DNA of 64,000 nucleotides from Promineifilum sp019695075 (GTDB lineage: Bacteria > Chloroflexota > Anaerolineae > Promineifilales > Promineifilaceae): assembly GCA_026129185.1 (NCBI GenBank), contig JAHCIO010000024.1, forward strand, positions 8,871-72,870, given 5' to 3'. This document shows, piece by piece, positions 1-10,523 of the stretch. The stretch's first letter is position 1; the number at the start of each line of letters is the position of its first letter. The notes below the pieces were generated by a model, which saw nothing but the letters and a program-made list of their open reading frames with translations, did no database searches and was not told the origin of the DNA. The translations under genes and the position numbers were made by a program.

Positions 1-2
1 CA

Positions 3-239
3 CTCATCGGCGACCACTGGTTCGAGTCGGCCGCCGTCCAACAGGGGCTGAACGTGACCAACCGCCTGACCGTCCGCGCCGAGGCGGGCAATATGATCTT
101 TTACGTCAACGGGCAGGAGGTCGGCCGGGTGACCGACAACACCCTGGCCGCCGGCGATGTCGGCGTGCTGGTGCAGACGTTGGGCGGCGCGCCGGTGGTG
201 GTACGCTTCGACAGCCTCGCCGTCGGGCCGCTGGACTAA
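3..239 (+). CDS. C-terminal fragment of a LamG/DUF1080-like binding-domain protein (partial, 5' end outside window)
   Basis: The frame is open from the window edge to TAA at 237-239, giving about 78 residues. The pattern NRLTVRAEAGNMIFYVNGQEV followed by an alternating beta-rich tail ending FDSLAVGPLD resembles the last strands of a concanavalin-A-like jelly-roll domain (LamG or DUF1080 type), which usually binds sugars or surface ligands. Everything upstream is missing, so the full architecture and localisation are unknown. A strong terminator follows directly, so this is the last gene of its transcript. Confidence 0.55.
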   Translation, partial: LIGDHWFESAAVQQGLNVTNRLTVRAEAGNMIFYVNGQEVGRVTDNTLAAGDVGVLVQTLGGAPVVVRFDSLAVGPLD

Positions 240-255
240 CGAGCGGTTTGAGAAA

Positions 256-287
256 AAGAGCTCACGCCTTTGCGTGAGCTTTTCTGA
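256..287 (+). terminator. Rho-independent terminator
   Basis: AGCTCACGC (259-267) and GCGTGAGCT (272-280) form a perfect 9-bp stem with a CTTT loop, extended by A-T/G-T pairs, and are followed by TTTCT. It lies 16 nt after the stop of the partial gene. The A-rich left flank could let it work in both directions. Confidence 0.8.
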
Positions 288-293
288 GGGTCT

Positions 294-323
294 TTGCGTG
301 AGGCAAGTTGCCTGTGCTATCAT
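294..323 (+). promoter_or_regulatory. Putative sigma-70 promoter of the 2-oxoacid dehydrogenase unit
   Basis: TTGCGT at 294-299 and TATCAT at 318-323 are separated by 18 bp, with an extended -10 TGC at 315-317. Transcription would begin near 330, leaving a leader of about 160 nt before the E1 start codon at 490. That leader contains a 12-codon reading frame and a terminator-like hairpin. Confidence 0.5.
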
Positions 324-365
324 GTGCCTGGGTGGCGCACCCACCGCCGCCCAACCACTGGACCA

Positions 366-404
366 ATGAGCCGACACCTGTTTGACCTGCCGATCCGTCA
401 CTGA
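366..404 (+). CDS. Possible 12-residue leader peptide
   Basis: ATG at 366 opens the short frame MSRHLFDLPIRH, ending at TGA 402-404, five bases before the hairpin at 409-438. The placement is that of an attenuator leader peptide. The residues are not strongly enriched for any one amino acid (two Leu, two His, two Arg, one Ile), and no clear ribosome-binding site precedes it, so it may be chance. Confidence 0.25.
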   Translation: MSRHLFDLPIRH

Positions 405-408
405 GGCC

Positions 409-438
409 CGCGACGCAGCCAACCTGCGTCGCGTTTTT
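409..438 (+). terminator. Terminator-like hairpin in the E1 leader
   Basis: CGCGACGCAG (409-418) pairs perfectly with CTGCGTCGCG (424-433) across a CCAAC loop and is followed by TTTTT (434-438). It lies between the promoter at 294-323 and the E1 start at 490. It is therefore either an attenuator of the dehydrogenase operon or the end of a short leader RNA. Confidence 0.7.
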
Positions 439-489
439 GTGATGAACGGCGGCCCGGCAGCGCGGCCGAGAGCACACAAAGAGCGAGCG

Positions 490-2934
490 ATGCTGGAAAC
501 ACAAGCGCAGAAAAAGACGGAACGACGCGAGACGGGGCGGCAACTGACCATCAGCACGGCCGAGGTGCTGCGCGACTACAGCCTCGCCGTCCAGAGCCGC
601 CAGGCCAGCCTCATCGGCCGGCGCGAAGTCCTCAGCGGCAAGGCCAAGTTCGGCATCTTCGGCGACGGCAAGGAGCTGGCCCAGATCGCCATGGCCAGGG
701 CTGTCCGGCCGGGCGACTTCCGCACCGGCTACTACCGCGATCAGACATTCATGTTCGCCCTGGGCGCGACGACCATCCAGCAGTTCTTCGCCCAACTCTA
801 CGCCCACGCCGACGTCCTGGCCGAACCCAACTCGGCCGGCCGGCAGATGAACAGCCACTTCGCCACCCGCCTACTGGACGAGGACGGCCGCTGGCTGGAT
901 CAGACGCAGCAATTCAACTCCGCCGCCGACCTCTCCCCGACCGCCTCACAGATGCCGCGCCTGGTCGGGCTGGGCTACGCCTCGCGCCTTTATCGCGAAC
1001 TGGATGACCTGAAGAGCATGACCGGCTTCTCGCGCAACGGCAACGAGGTCGCCTTCGGCACCATCGGCAACGCCTCCACGGCCGAGGGCCACTTCTGGGA
1101 GACGGTCAACGCCATCGGCGTGCTGCGCCTGCCGGTGGTCATCTCCATCTGGGACGATGAGTACGGCATCTCCGTGCCCAACGCCTACCAGATCACCAAG
1201 GGCAACCTGTCCGAGGTGCTGGCCGGCTTCCGCCGCGACGGCGAGGGCGAGCCGGGCTTTGAGATCTTCACTGTCAAGGGCTGGGACTACCCGGCGCTGA
1301 TCGAGACCTATGCCCGCGCCGCCGACCTGGCCCGCGATGAGCACGTGCCCGTCCTCATCCACGTCATCGAAATGACCCAGCCGCAGGGCCATTCGACCTC
1401 CGGCAGCCACGAGCGCTACAAATCGCCGGAGCGTCTGGCCTGGGAGCAGGAGCACGACTGCCTGCGCAAGCTGCGCGAGTGGATTCTGGAGCAGCGCCTC
1501 GCCCCCGCGGGCGAACTGGACAACATCGAGCGCAACGCCGAGAAGCTGGTGGAGAACTTCCGCATGAAGGCCTGGCAGGCGTTCACGCGGCCGATCTACG
1601 ACGAGCGGCAGGAAGCGGCGCGGCTGATGGCAGCAGTCGAGAGCCAATCGCCACAGGCCGAAGCCGTGGCCGCCGTCCGCCGCCGGCTGCTGGCCAAGGA
1701 GGGTGTGTTGCGCCGGGACGTGCTCAGCGCCGTGGGCGAGACGCTGGCGGCCACGCGCGGCGACCCGCGCGCCCCGGAGACGCCCGTCGGTCGCCTGCTG
1801 GCCTGGCGGCAGACGCAACTAGCCGTCAACCGCGAGCGCTATAGCTCCCACCTCTACAGCCGCTCGGCCGAGTCGGCGCTGCACGTGCCGGAGATCAAAC
1901 CCATCTACCCGGACAACGCCCGCCTCGTTCCCGGCGCGCAAATCCTCAACGCCGCCTTCGATGCCATGCTGGCCCGCGATCCGCGCGTGGTCGCCTTCGG
2001 CGAGGATGTCGGCTATCTCGGCGGCGTCAATCAGACCTGGGCCGGGCTGCAAAAGAAGTACGGCCCGCTGCGCGTCTCCGACACGGGCATCCGCGAGGCC
2101 ACCATCGTCGGCCAGGCCATCGGGCTGGCCCTTCGCGGTCTGCGCCCCATTGCTGAAATCCAGTACCTCGACTACCTGCTCTATGGCCTGCAAATCCTGT
2201 CCGACGACCTGGCCTCGCTCCACTGGCGCACGCGCGGCGGGCAGAAAGCGCCGGTCATCATCAGCACGCGCGGCCACCGGCTGGAGGGCGTCTGGCACGC
2301 CGGCTCGCCCATGGCCGCGGCCATCAACTTGCTGCGCGGCCTGCACATCTGCGTGCCGCGCGACATGACCCAGGCGGCCGGCTTCTATAACACCTTGCTG
2401 CTGGGCGACGAGCCGGGGCTGGTCGTCGAGGTGCTCAACGGCTACCGCCTGAAGGAGCACCTGCCGGCCAATATCGGCGACATCACCGTGCCGCTGGGCG
2501 TGCCCGAAGTGCTGCGCGAGGGCGACGACATCACCCTGGTCACCTATGGCGCGGCCTGTCGCATCGCCGTTGAGGCCGCCGAGGCGCTGGCCGAGGTGGG
2601 CATCGAGGTCGAGATTATCGACGCGCAGACGCTGCTGCCCTTCGACCGCCACGGCCGCATCCTTGAATCGCTACGCAAGACCAGCCGCGTGGCCTTCCTG
2701 GACGAAGACATGCCCGGCGGGGCCACGGCCTACATGCTGCGCGAGGTGCTGGAGACGCAGGGCGGCTTTGCCTGGCTCGACGCCGAGCCGCGCACCATCG
2801 CCTCCCAGCCCCACCGCCCGGCCTACGGCTCCGACGGGGCCTACTTCTCCAAGCCCAACGCCGAGGAGGTCTTCGCCGTGCTCTATGACATGATGAACGA
2901 GGCCAGTCCGGGGCGGTTTCCGAGTTTCCTGTAG
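490..2934 (+). CDS. 2-oxoacid dehydrogenase E1, fused alpha and beta subunits (thiamine diphosphate-dependent)
   Basis: This enzyme decarboxylates a 2-oxoacid (branched-chain acid or pyruvate) and passes the acyl group to the lipoyl arm of E2. It has 814 residues from ATG 490, chosen because an upstream in-frame start would lie inside the leader hairpin region. The N-terminal half has the alpha-subunit thiamine diphosphate region (FGTIGNASTAEGHFWE, then ISIWDDEYGIS). From about residue 490 the beta half follows (GEDVGYLGGVNQTWAGLQ, SDTGIREATIVG, IQYLDYLLYG). A linker near residues 360-470 joins them. Fused E1 proteins of this type are common for branched-chain complexes, but the substrate cannot be fixed from sequence. 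E2 lies 123 bp downstream; no E3 is present in the window. Confidence 0.9.
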   Translation: MLETQAQKKTERRETGRQLTISTAEVLRDYSLAVQSRQASLIGRREVLSGKAKFGIFGDGKELAQIAMARAVRPGDFRTGYYRDQTFMFALGATTIQQFFAQLYAHADVLAEPNSAGRQMNSHFATRLLDEDGRWLDQTQQFNSAADLSPTASQMPRLVGLGYASRLYRELDDLKSMTGFSRNGNEVAFGTIGNASTAEGHFWETVNAIGVLRLPVVISIWDDEYGISVPNAYQITKGNLSEVLAGFRRDGEGEPGFEIFTVKGWDYPALIETYARAADLARDEHVPVLIHVIEMTQPQGHSTSGSHERYKSPERLAWEQEHDCLRKLREWILEQRLAPAGELDNIERNAEKLVENFRMKAWQAFTRPIYDERQEAARLMAAVESQSPQAEAVAAVRRRLLAKEGVLRRDVLSAVGETLAATRGDPRAPETPVGRLLAWRQTQLAVNRERYSSHLYSRSAESALHVPEIKPIYPDNARLVPGAQILNAAFDAMLARDPRVVAFGEDVGYLGGVNQTWAGLQKKYGPLRVSDTGIREATIVGQAIGLALRGLRPIAEIQYLDYLLYGLQILSDDLASLHWRTRGGQKAPVIISTRGHRLEGVWHAGSPMAAAINLLRGLHICVPRDMTQAAGFYNTLLLGDEPGLVVEVLNGYRLKEHLPANIGDITVPLGVPEVLREGDDITLVTYGAACRIAVEAAEALAEVGIEVEIIDAQTLLPFDRHGRILESLRKTSRVAFLDEDMPGGATAYMLREVLETQGGFAWLDAEPRTIASQPHRPAYGSDGAYFSKPNAEEVFAVLYDMMNEASPGRFPSFL

Positions 2935-2963
2935 CATGATGCCGCCACGTCTTGAGTTAACCC

Positions 2964-3040
2964 GCAGGGGGGCAGGGGAGCGGGGGAGCAGGGGAGATTC
3001 TTCTTCACCCCTGCTCCCCTGCCCCCCTGCTCCCCCGCCC
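2964..3040 (+). repeat. Iterated-word palindrome between E1 and E2
   Basis: The left arm repeats words such as GGGGAGCAGGGGAG; the right arm is its near reverse complement (CCCCTGCTCCCCTG repeats). The centre GATTCTTCTTCA is asymmetric. It belongs to the same architectural class as the repeats at 6218, 10524, 34241, 37274 and 39917. The arms would form a long hairpin in the mRNA between E1 and E2. Confidence 0.75.
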
Positions 3041-3057
3041 TTCCGTGGAGAACCACA

Positions 3058-4455
3058 ATGACCACCCAAATCACTCTGCCCGAAATGGGCGAAGGCGTTA
3101 TCGAAGGCACGCTGGCCCGCTGGCTGGTGCGCGAGGGCGACCGCGTCGAGCGCTACGCGCCCATCGCCGAGGTCGAAACGGACAAGGTGACAACGGAGAC
3201 GACGACGGAAACGGCCGGTACGATCCTGCGCCTCTGCGTCGGCGAGGGGGACACCGTCCCGGTCGGCACGGTGCTGGCGGTGATTGGCGAGCCGGGGGAG
3301 ACGACGGATGACGGCCGACCGCCGACCGCCGCGAGAGACGAGTCCTCTCGCCCGATGACGGACGACGAACGACCGACGACCGCCGACGGCCGACCGCCGA
3401 ACGATACCCCTCTGGCAGCGGTCGGCGGTCGGCCGTCGGCGGTCAACGCGCCCTACACCGGCCGTATCTCGCCCGTCGTCGGCCGCATCGCCGTCGAGCA
3501 TGATGTTGATCTGGGGCAGGTGACGGGAACCGGGCGCGACGGGCGGATTACGAAGGATGACATCCTGGCCTATGTGGCCGGGATGACGGCCGACGACCGA
3601 CCGCCGACCGCCGCAGGCGAAGCGACGACCGACAGCCGACCGCTGACCGCCGCGAGCGAAGCGACGACCGACGGCCGACCGCTGACCGCCGCGAGCGGGG
3701 CTAATAGGCTAACGACGAACGATAGCTCTCCGTCTGACGGATCTGCTCTGGCGGCGGTCGGCGGTCGGCCGTCGGCCGTCGGTGACGAGCTGCTGCCCCT
3801 GACCAGCATCCGCCGCGCCATCGCCGAGCATATGGTGCGCAGCAAGCACACCAGCCCCCACGTGACGACGGTCTTCGAGTTCGACTTCGCCGCCGTGGCC
3901 GCCCACCGCCGGGCGCACAAGGCCGCCTTCGAGCGCGACGGCGTGCGCCTGACCTACATGGCCTACATCGTCGCCGCGACGGTGGCGGCGCTGAAGCAGC
4001 ACCCCCTGGCCAACAGCAGTTGGACGGACGACGGCATCCTGCTCCATCGCGCCGTCAATATCGGCATGGCCACGGCCATCGCCGACGGACTGATCGTGCC
4101 GGTCATCAAGGGGGCCGACGGGCTGAACCTGCTCGGCCTGGCCCGCGCCGTCAACGACCTGGCCGACCGCGCCCGCGCCAAACAACTGAAGCCCGACGAG
4201 GTGCGTGGCGGCACGTTCTCGATCACCAACCACGGCACGTCGGGCAGCCTCTTCGCCACGCCGATCATCAACCAGCCGCAATGCGGGATCCTCGGCGTGG
4301 GGGCCATCGAAAAGCGCGTCAAGGTCATCGACGACGCCATCGCCATCCGGCCGCTGGCCTACGTCAGCTTCACCTTTGACCACAGGATACTGGATGGGGC
4401 GTCGGCGGATGGGTTTGTCAGCGCAATCAAAAACGTGATCGAAAATTATCAATAG
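3058..4455 (+). CDS. Dihydrolipoamide acyltransferase E2 of the 2-oxoacid dehydrogenase complex
   Basis: E2 accepts the acyl group from E1 on a lipoyl-lysine and transfers it to CoA. In 465 residues the order is a lipoyl domain (1-80, lipoyl Lys43 in VETDKVTTE), a linker (about 84-131), a peripheral subunit-binding domain (about 132-172, GRISPVVGRIAVEHDVDL), a second linker (about 175-245), and the catalytic domain (250-465) with the active-site FDHRILDGA. Both linkers are encoded by palindromic tandem repeats and read as RPPTA and GGRPSAV units instead of the usual Ala/Pro-rich sequence. The reading frame stays open through both. It is the second gene of the E1-E2 unit. Confidence 0.93.
   Translation: MTTQITLPEMGEGVIEGTLARWLVREGDRVERYAPIAEVETDKVTTETTTETAGTILRLCVGEGDTVPVGTVLAVIGEPGETTDDGRPPTAARDESSRPMTDDERPTTADGRPPNDTPLAAVGGRPSAVNAPYTGRISPVVGRIAVEHDVDLGQVTGTGRDGRITKDDILAYVAGMTADDRPPTAAGEATTDSRPLTAASEATTDGRPLTAASGANRLTTNDSSPSDGSALAAVGGRPSAVGDELLPLTSIRRAIAEHMVRSKHTSPHVTTVFEFDFAAVAAHRRAHKAAFERDGVRLTYMAYIVAATVAALKQHPLANSSWTDDGILLHRAVNIGMATAIADGLIVPVIKGADGLNLLGLARAVNDLADRARAKQLKPDEVRGGTFSITNHGTSGSLFATPIINQPQCGILGVGAIEKRVKVIDDAIAIRPLAYVSFTFDHRILDGASADGFVSAIKNVIENYQ
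3307..3450 (+). repeat. Palindromic repeat inside the E2 gene (linker 1)
   Basis: Tandem CGACCGCCGACCGCCG-type words are followed, after an asymmetric centre near 3335-3410, by reverse complements such as GCGGTCGGCGGTCGG (3418-3445). It is translated as RPPTAA and AAVGGRPSAV motifs between the lipoyl and subunit-binding domains. The architecture matches the intergenic palindromes of this window. Confidence 0.75.
3580..3790 (+). repeat. Palindromic repeat inside the E2 gene (linker 2)
   Basis: A second copy-type element: GACGGCCGACGACCGACCGC words, iterated RPLTAASEATTD units (3618-3700), an asymmetric centre, then GGCGGTCGGCGGTCGGCC (3752-3775). It encodes the linker between the subunit-binding and catalytic domains. 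Total length stays a multiple of three and lacks stops in the used frame. Confidence 0.75.
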
Positions 4456-4482
4456 CCTGTTGCACGCACGGCACAGAAGTAG

Positions 4483-4893
4483 ATGCGCTATCCAGTTGTA
4501 CTACACAAAGATCTGGATTCTGATTACGGGGTGACTGTCCCGGATCTGCCCGGCTGCTTCTCTGCTGGGGAGACGATTGACGAGGCATTGGCCGAAGTTG
4601 TTGAGGCCATCGAATGCCACATCGAGGGCCTTCTGATTGACGGGGAACCTGTGCCTTCTCCGACCTCTATCGAGACGCATCGTGACGATCCAAACTACGC
4701 CGATGGGGTTTGGGCGCTGGTCACGATCGATCTATCAAAGCTATCCAGCGAAACCACGCAGGTAGATGTCACCGTTCCTGAGCGCCTGTTGGCTTTAGTC
4801 GATCAATATGCCGCCCAGCAAGGCGAAACCCGTTCGGGCGTGATGGCACAGGCGACACTGGAGTATATCGCCGCGCACACTCAGGCCGACTAG
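4483..4893 (+). CDS. HicB-family antitoxin-like protein without an adjacent HicA
   Basis: The 136-residue protein has the HicB fold signature at the N-terminus (YGVTVPDLPGCFSAGETIDEA, degenerate RNase-H-like) and a C-terminal ribbon-helix-helix-like segment (about 93-130) for DNA binding. HicB normally neutralises the HicA mRNA interferase and represses its operon. No HicA-like frame exists on either side: the E2 gene ends 27 bp upstream and an opposing gene overlaps its last 4 bp. It is either an orphan antitoxin or a repressor. Confidence 0.8.
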   Translation: MRYPVVLHKDLDSDYGVTVPDLPGCFSAGETIDEALAEVVEAIECHIEGLLIDGEPVPSPTSIETHRDDPNYADGVWALVTIDLSKLSSETTQVDVTVPERLLALVDQYAAQQGETRSGVMAQATLEYIAAHTQAD

Positions 4894-5327
4894 GAGCTAA
4901 CGCCCCTTTCCCACGCCACGCGCAGCCTGTCCGGCACACGCACCGGCCGCAGCGTCTTGAGGTCAACGAAGATGCCGCTCTGCCGGGCAGTGGCGCAGAG
5001 GCGTTCGCCAACGAGCATCTCCGCCGCCAGCGTCCAGCGCGTGTTGCCCAGTTCGGCCACCCACATGCGCCCCACCACCGCGTCGCCGAGGCGCACGGGC
5101 GAGCGGTACTCGATGGCGCTGGCCGTCACGATGGGACTGACGCCGCCGGACAGGATGTCAGCGATGGGCAGCACATCGGCCAATATCTCCGAGCGCAAAT
5201 CCTCCAGCCAGCGGAAGTAGACAATGTTGTGGACGATATTGGCGAAGTCGATGTCGTAGGTACGCACGACAATGGGCCGTTCGATCAGCAACGGCCGCCT
5301 TTCTGCCTCAGTCATCGTTGACTCCAC
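4890..5327 (-). CDS. Acyl-CoA thioesterase, 4-hydroxybenzoyl-CoA thioesterase (hotdog) family
   Basis: Single hotdog-fold protein of 145 residues, probably hydrolysing an acyl-CoA. The segment VRTYDIDFANIVHNIVYFRW followed by LEDLR corresponds to the family's catalytic loop and long helix (YbgC/FadM-like), and IEYRSPVRLGD is the matching second strand region. An alternative start at 5315 would remove four residues. It begins directly after the DUF1028 gene (adjacent bases) and so is cotranscribed with it; its end overlaps the convergent HicB gene by 4 bp. The physiological substrate is unknown. Confidence 0.82.
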   Translation of the reverse strand: MESTMTEAERRPLLIERPIVVRTYDIDFANIVHNIVYFRWLEDLRSEILADVLPIADILSGGVSPIVTASAIEYRSPVRLGDAVVGRMWVAELGNTRWTLAAEMLVGERLCATARQSGIFVDLKTLRPVRVPDRLRVAWERGVSS

Positions 5328-6203
5328 TCATCCAAACCGCCCCATCAGGAACTCCACCACCACCCGGTCAATCCGCTCCCCCGTGCCGTCCCAGCGCTCC
5401 TCCAGGTTCTCGCTGCCCACCAGCGCCCGCAGCGCCCGGCGCGTCGGCTCGTCGAAGACGCCGCTGACCGGGCCGTCGTAGTGGCCGGTACGACGCAGCA
5501 GGGCTTGCAAGTCGCCGGCCACGCCGGCCAGCGGGATGAGGTCGGCCGGATCGGTGACGCCGAAGAAGAGGTGGTGCATCTGTACCAGCGTCGCCAGCCG
5601 GTCGATGGGCTGTGGGTCGTCGTCCACACGCAAGTCGAGGTAGCGATCGTTGTTGCCGCCGTAGCCGCCGTTGTGGCGCACGACGAGGACGCCGGCCGCC
5701 TGCCGGCCGCGCTTGTCGCCGCCGGCGGCCTGCCCCGCGGCCAGGGCGCTCACCAGCCAGTCGGCCAGCTCGCCGGGGCCGCGGCGCGCCTCCTCGAAGG
5801 CCGTGGCCATCGCCGCGACGGTGCCGGGGACGAGGATGTTGCCCTGGCAGGCGAAGCCGTCGCCGATGGCGTGGCCGGCCCAGTCGTAGCACTCCGCGCC
5901 GGTGTAGGCCGCCGCCCGGCCGCGCCTGTCCACCATGCCCACCTGCCGCTGCGCCCGCTGCTCGTCGGCGGAGGTTAGCGCGGCAATCGTCTCCTCGGCG
6001 CTCATGTCGTTGGCCATCATCTCCAGCCCGTCGAGGCCATAGGCGACGTTGGCGAACGACTGCGTGGCCACCGCGCCCGCGCCGGCCCGCGCCCAACTGA
6101 CGACCGCGGCGCAGGCCAGGAACTTCGACTGCACGGCCACGCCCCACTCCTCGCGGCCGGGGTCGTAGGCGACAATAGAGAAGGTAGCAATGGTGTGTGG
6201 CAT
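5328..6203 (-). CDS. DUF1028 family protein with a C-terminal peptidoglycan-binding-like domain
   Basis: The N-terminus TIATFSIVAYDPGREEWGVAV and the run QSKFLACAAVVSWARAGAGA match DUF1028, a family with an Ntn-hydrolase-like fold and no settled function. Residues about 215-290 (DLQALLRRTGHYDGPVSGVF onward) look like a putative peptidoglycan-binding domain, as in several DUF1028 proteins. There is no signal peptide, so a cell-wall role is not obvious. The gene abuts the thioesterase gene and has a palindromic repeat directly upstream. Confidence 0.8.
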   Translation of the reverse strand: MPHTIATFSIVAYDPGREEWGVAVQSKFLACAAVVSWARAGAGAVATQSFANVAYGLDGLEMMANDMSAEETIAALTSADEQRAQRQVGMVDRRGRAAAYTGAECYDWAGHAIGDGFACQGNILVPGTVAAMATAFEEARRGPGELADWLVSALAAGQAAGGDKRGRQAAGVLVVRHNGGYGGNNDRYLDLRVDDDPQPIDRLATLVQMHHLFFGVTDPADLIPLAGVAGDLQALLRRTGHYDGPVSGVFDEPTRRALRALVGSENLEERWDGTGERIDRVVVEFLMGRFG

Positions 6204-6217
6204 AGGCTCCTCAAGAA

Positions 6218-6272
6218 TAGGGGCTAGGGGTTAGGGATTAGGGGAAGAATGCTCTTCCCTAGCCCCTAGAAC

Positions 6273-6290
<18 letters not shown>
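6218..6290 (-). repeat. Iterated-word palindrome overlapping the 3' end of lon
   Basis: The left arm iterates TAGGGGCTAGGGGTTAGGG words, the centre is GAAGAATGCTCTTC, and the right arm is CCCTAGCCCCTAGAACC twice. The last six residues and the TAG stop of Lon (6273-6290) are encoded by the right arm. A nearly identical centre (GAAGAGYGCTCT) occurs in the repeats at 10524 and 37274. Confidence 0.8.
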
Positions 6291-8679
<2,389 letters not shown>

Positions 8680-8687
<8 letters not shown>

Positions 8688-10047
8688 AGCTACGTGCGTC
8701 CGATTGTAGAGTGTCCCAATGATTTAGCAAATCGCCCACGACGATGATCGAGCCGGTGGCGCAGACCAGGTCGCCCGGCCGGGCCGCGGCCAGCGCCGCC
8801 GCCAGCCCCGCGGCGACGCTGTGGGTGATCGTCGCCGCGTGTCCCAGGTCGTGGGCCATCGCCGCCAGCTGCTCCGGCGTGGCCGAGCGGGGGTGGTTGG
8901 CCGTGGTCATGATGACTTCGTCGGCCAGTGGCAGCAGCCGCGATAGCATCCCGGCCACGTTCTTGTCCTCCGGCGCGCCGAACAGCAGCACCAGGCGGTC
9001 GTAGGTGTACTCCTCGCGCAACGCGGCCACCAGCTTGGCCGCCGAATCATCGTTGTGGGCGCTATCGACCAGAACGGCCGGCCGGCCCGGCCCCGACTGC
9101 AAGAGCTGCAAGCGGCCGGGCCAGGCCACGGTCGCCAATCCGCGCTGCATGTCGGCCACGGCCAGGCCGGGGAAGCGCGTCCGCGCCCGCTCCAGCGCGG
9201 CCAGGGCGACGGCGGCGTTGTCGGCCTGGTGGCGGCCGCGCAGGCCGACGGGGAAGACCGTGCCCGGCGGGATGAACGTCTGCGCCGGGCCGCCGGCAGT
9301 GGTAACGACCTGTTGCTCGCCCGGCCGCGTCACCTCGTAGCGCCAATCGCGGCCGACGGCGACCAGCGGCGCGCCTCGCTCGGCGGCGAGGCCCTCCAGC
9401 GTGGCCAGCGCCTCCGGCGGTTGCGGCGCGACGACCACCGGCACGCCCGTCTTGATGATGCCGCCCTTCTCGAAGGCGATCTCGGCCAGCGTGTTGCCCA
9501 ATAGCTGGGTGTGGTCGAGGCTCAGACTGGTGATGACGGCCACGTCCGGCAGCAGCACGTTGGTGGCGTCCAGCCGCCCGCCCAGGCCCACCTCGACGAC
9601 GGCGGTGTCCACACCGGCGGCAGCGAAGTAGTCGAAGGCCAGCGCGGTGACGATCTCGAACCAGGTGATGCCCGGCGTCTGCTCCACGGCCGGGCGCACG
9701 CGGGCCATTGATTCGACGAACGCCGCCTCGGAGATGCGGCCGTCGGCGTCGTCGGGCGTCAGGATGCGGATGCGCTCGCGGAACTCGCGCAGGTGGGGCG
9801 AGGTGTAGAGGCCGACGCGCAGCCCGGCCAGGCGCAGACAGGCGGCCGACATGGCCGCCACGGAGCCTTTGCCCTTCGTGCCGGCGATGTGGATGGACGG
9901 GAAGCGCTTGTGCGGGTCGCCGAGCAGGGCCAGCAACCGCCGCGGCCGATCGACGTCGATCTTGGCCGCCTGGTAGCGATCGAGGGACTTATGCTCGAAG
10001 TTGATGAAGCTGTAGAGATAATCGAGGGCGCGTTGATACGACTCCAT
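8680..10047 (-). CDS. folC: Bifunctional folylpolyglutamate synthase / dihydrofolate synthase
   Basis: Adds glutamate to dihydropteroate and to folates, retaining cofactors in the cell. In 455 residues the Mur-ligase-like ATP-binding loop GTKGKGSVAA, the region GLGGRLDATNVL and the C-terminal ligase domain (VDSAHNDDSAAKL) are all present, and the length is normal. ATG 10047 lies 6 bp after a TACAAT -10 box, so the mRNA should be leaderless. Its stop overlaps the start of lon by 8 bp. Confidence 0.93.
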
Positions 10048-10053
10048 GAGTGT

Positions 10054-10082
10054 ATTGTACCGTAACCACCCGGCCCTGTCCC
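10054..10082 (-). promoter_or_regulatory. Promoter of folC-lon (predicted leaderless start)
   Basis: On the minus strand a weak -35 GGGACA (10077-10082), 17 bp spacer and -10 TACAAT (10054-10059). The expected start site, about 7 bp past the -10 box, coincides with the folC ATG at 10047. Confidence 0.6.
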
Positions 10083-10086
10083 TGCT

Positions 10087-10114
10087 TTGACAAGGCCGCC
10101 GCCGCTGCTACACT
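10087..10114 (+). promoter_or_regulatory. Promoter of the 10136 membrane-protein gene
   Basis: Consensus -35 TTGACA (10087-10092), 16-bp spacer and -10 TACACT (10109-10114). It is back to back with the folC promoter. Transcription would begin near 10121, about 15 nt before the start codon. Confidence 0.7.
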
Positions 10115-10135
10115 CGCCCATCGAGGCACGCCATC

Positions 10136-10516
10136 ATGTCAACACTCGTCAATATCCACCACGCGCTGTCCAACACGGCGTGGCTGTTTTTCCTGATTCT
10201 GGGGCTGTGGGGGCTATTCCGCGCCATCCGCGGCCAGTCGGTCAACGCCAACTATCTCGGCGCGGCGTTCATCGGCCAGCTCATCTTCGTGGCCCAGGCG
10301 GTCATGGGCGGCATCCTCTGGCTGGGCGGCGGCAGCGCACAGATAGCGCGGCCGGAAATTCACCTGCTCTATGGCGTCTTCGCCCTGATCTTCCTGCCGT
10401 TCATCTACGTCTCCGTCCTGCGCGGCGACGACACCAACCGGGCGCAGTGGGTGCTGGCCTTCACGACGCTGTTCCTGTTCGGCATCGCCCTGCGGTCGAT
10501 CACGACGTCGATCTGA
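10136..10516 (+). CDS. Small integral membrane protein, four predicted helices, function unknown
   Basis: I do not recognise the family. The 126-residue protein has hydrophobic segments at about 13-30, 42-64, 75-94 and 103-120, with short polar loops. Two adjacent histidines (HH at 8-9) and a further histidine at the start of helix 3 (EIHLLYG) could be ligands, as in small cytochrome-like membrane proteins, but there is no clear heme signature. It has its own promoter and stands alone between folC and a convergent MFS gene, with a palindromic repeat after its stop. Confidence 0.7.
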   Translation: MSTLVNIHHALSNTAWLFFLILGLWGLFRAIRGQSVNANYLGAAFIGQLIFVAQAVMGGILWLGGGSAQIARPEIHLLYGVFALIFLPFIYVSVLRGDDTNRAQWVLAFTTLFLFGIALRSITTSI

Positions 10517-10523
10517 AAGACAA

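Noticed and set aside
330..489. TPP or other known riboswitch in the E1 leader
   Set aside because: The CTGAG at 401-405 is not followed by the other conserved THI segments, and no other known motif was recognised.
4456..4482. HicA partner for the HicB protein
   Set aside because: The gaps on both sides are too short (27 bp upstream, overlap downstream) for a HicA gene of about 60 codons.
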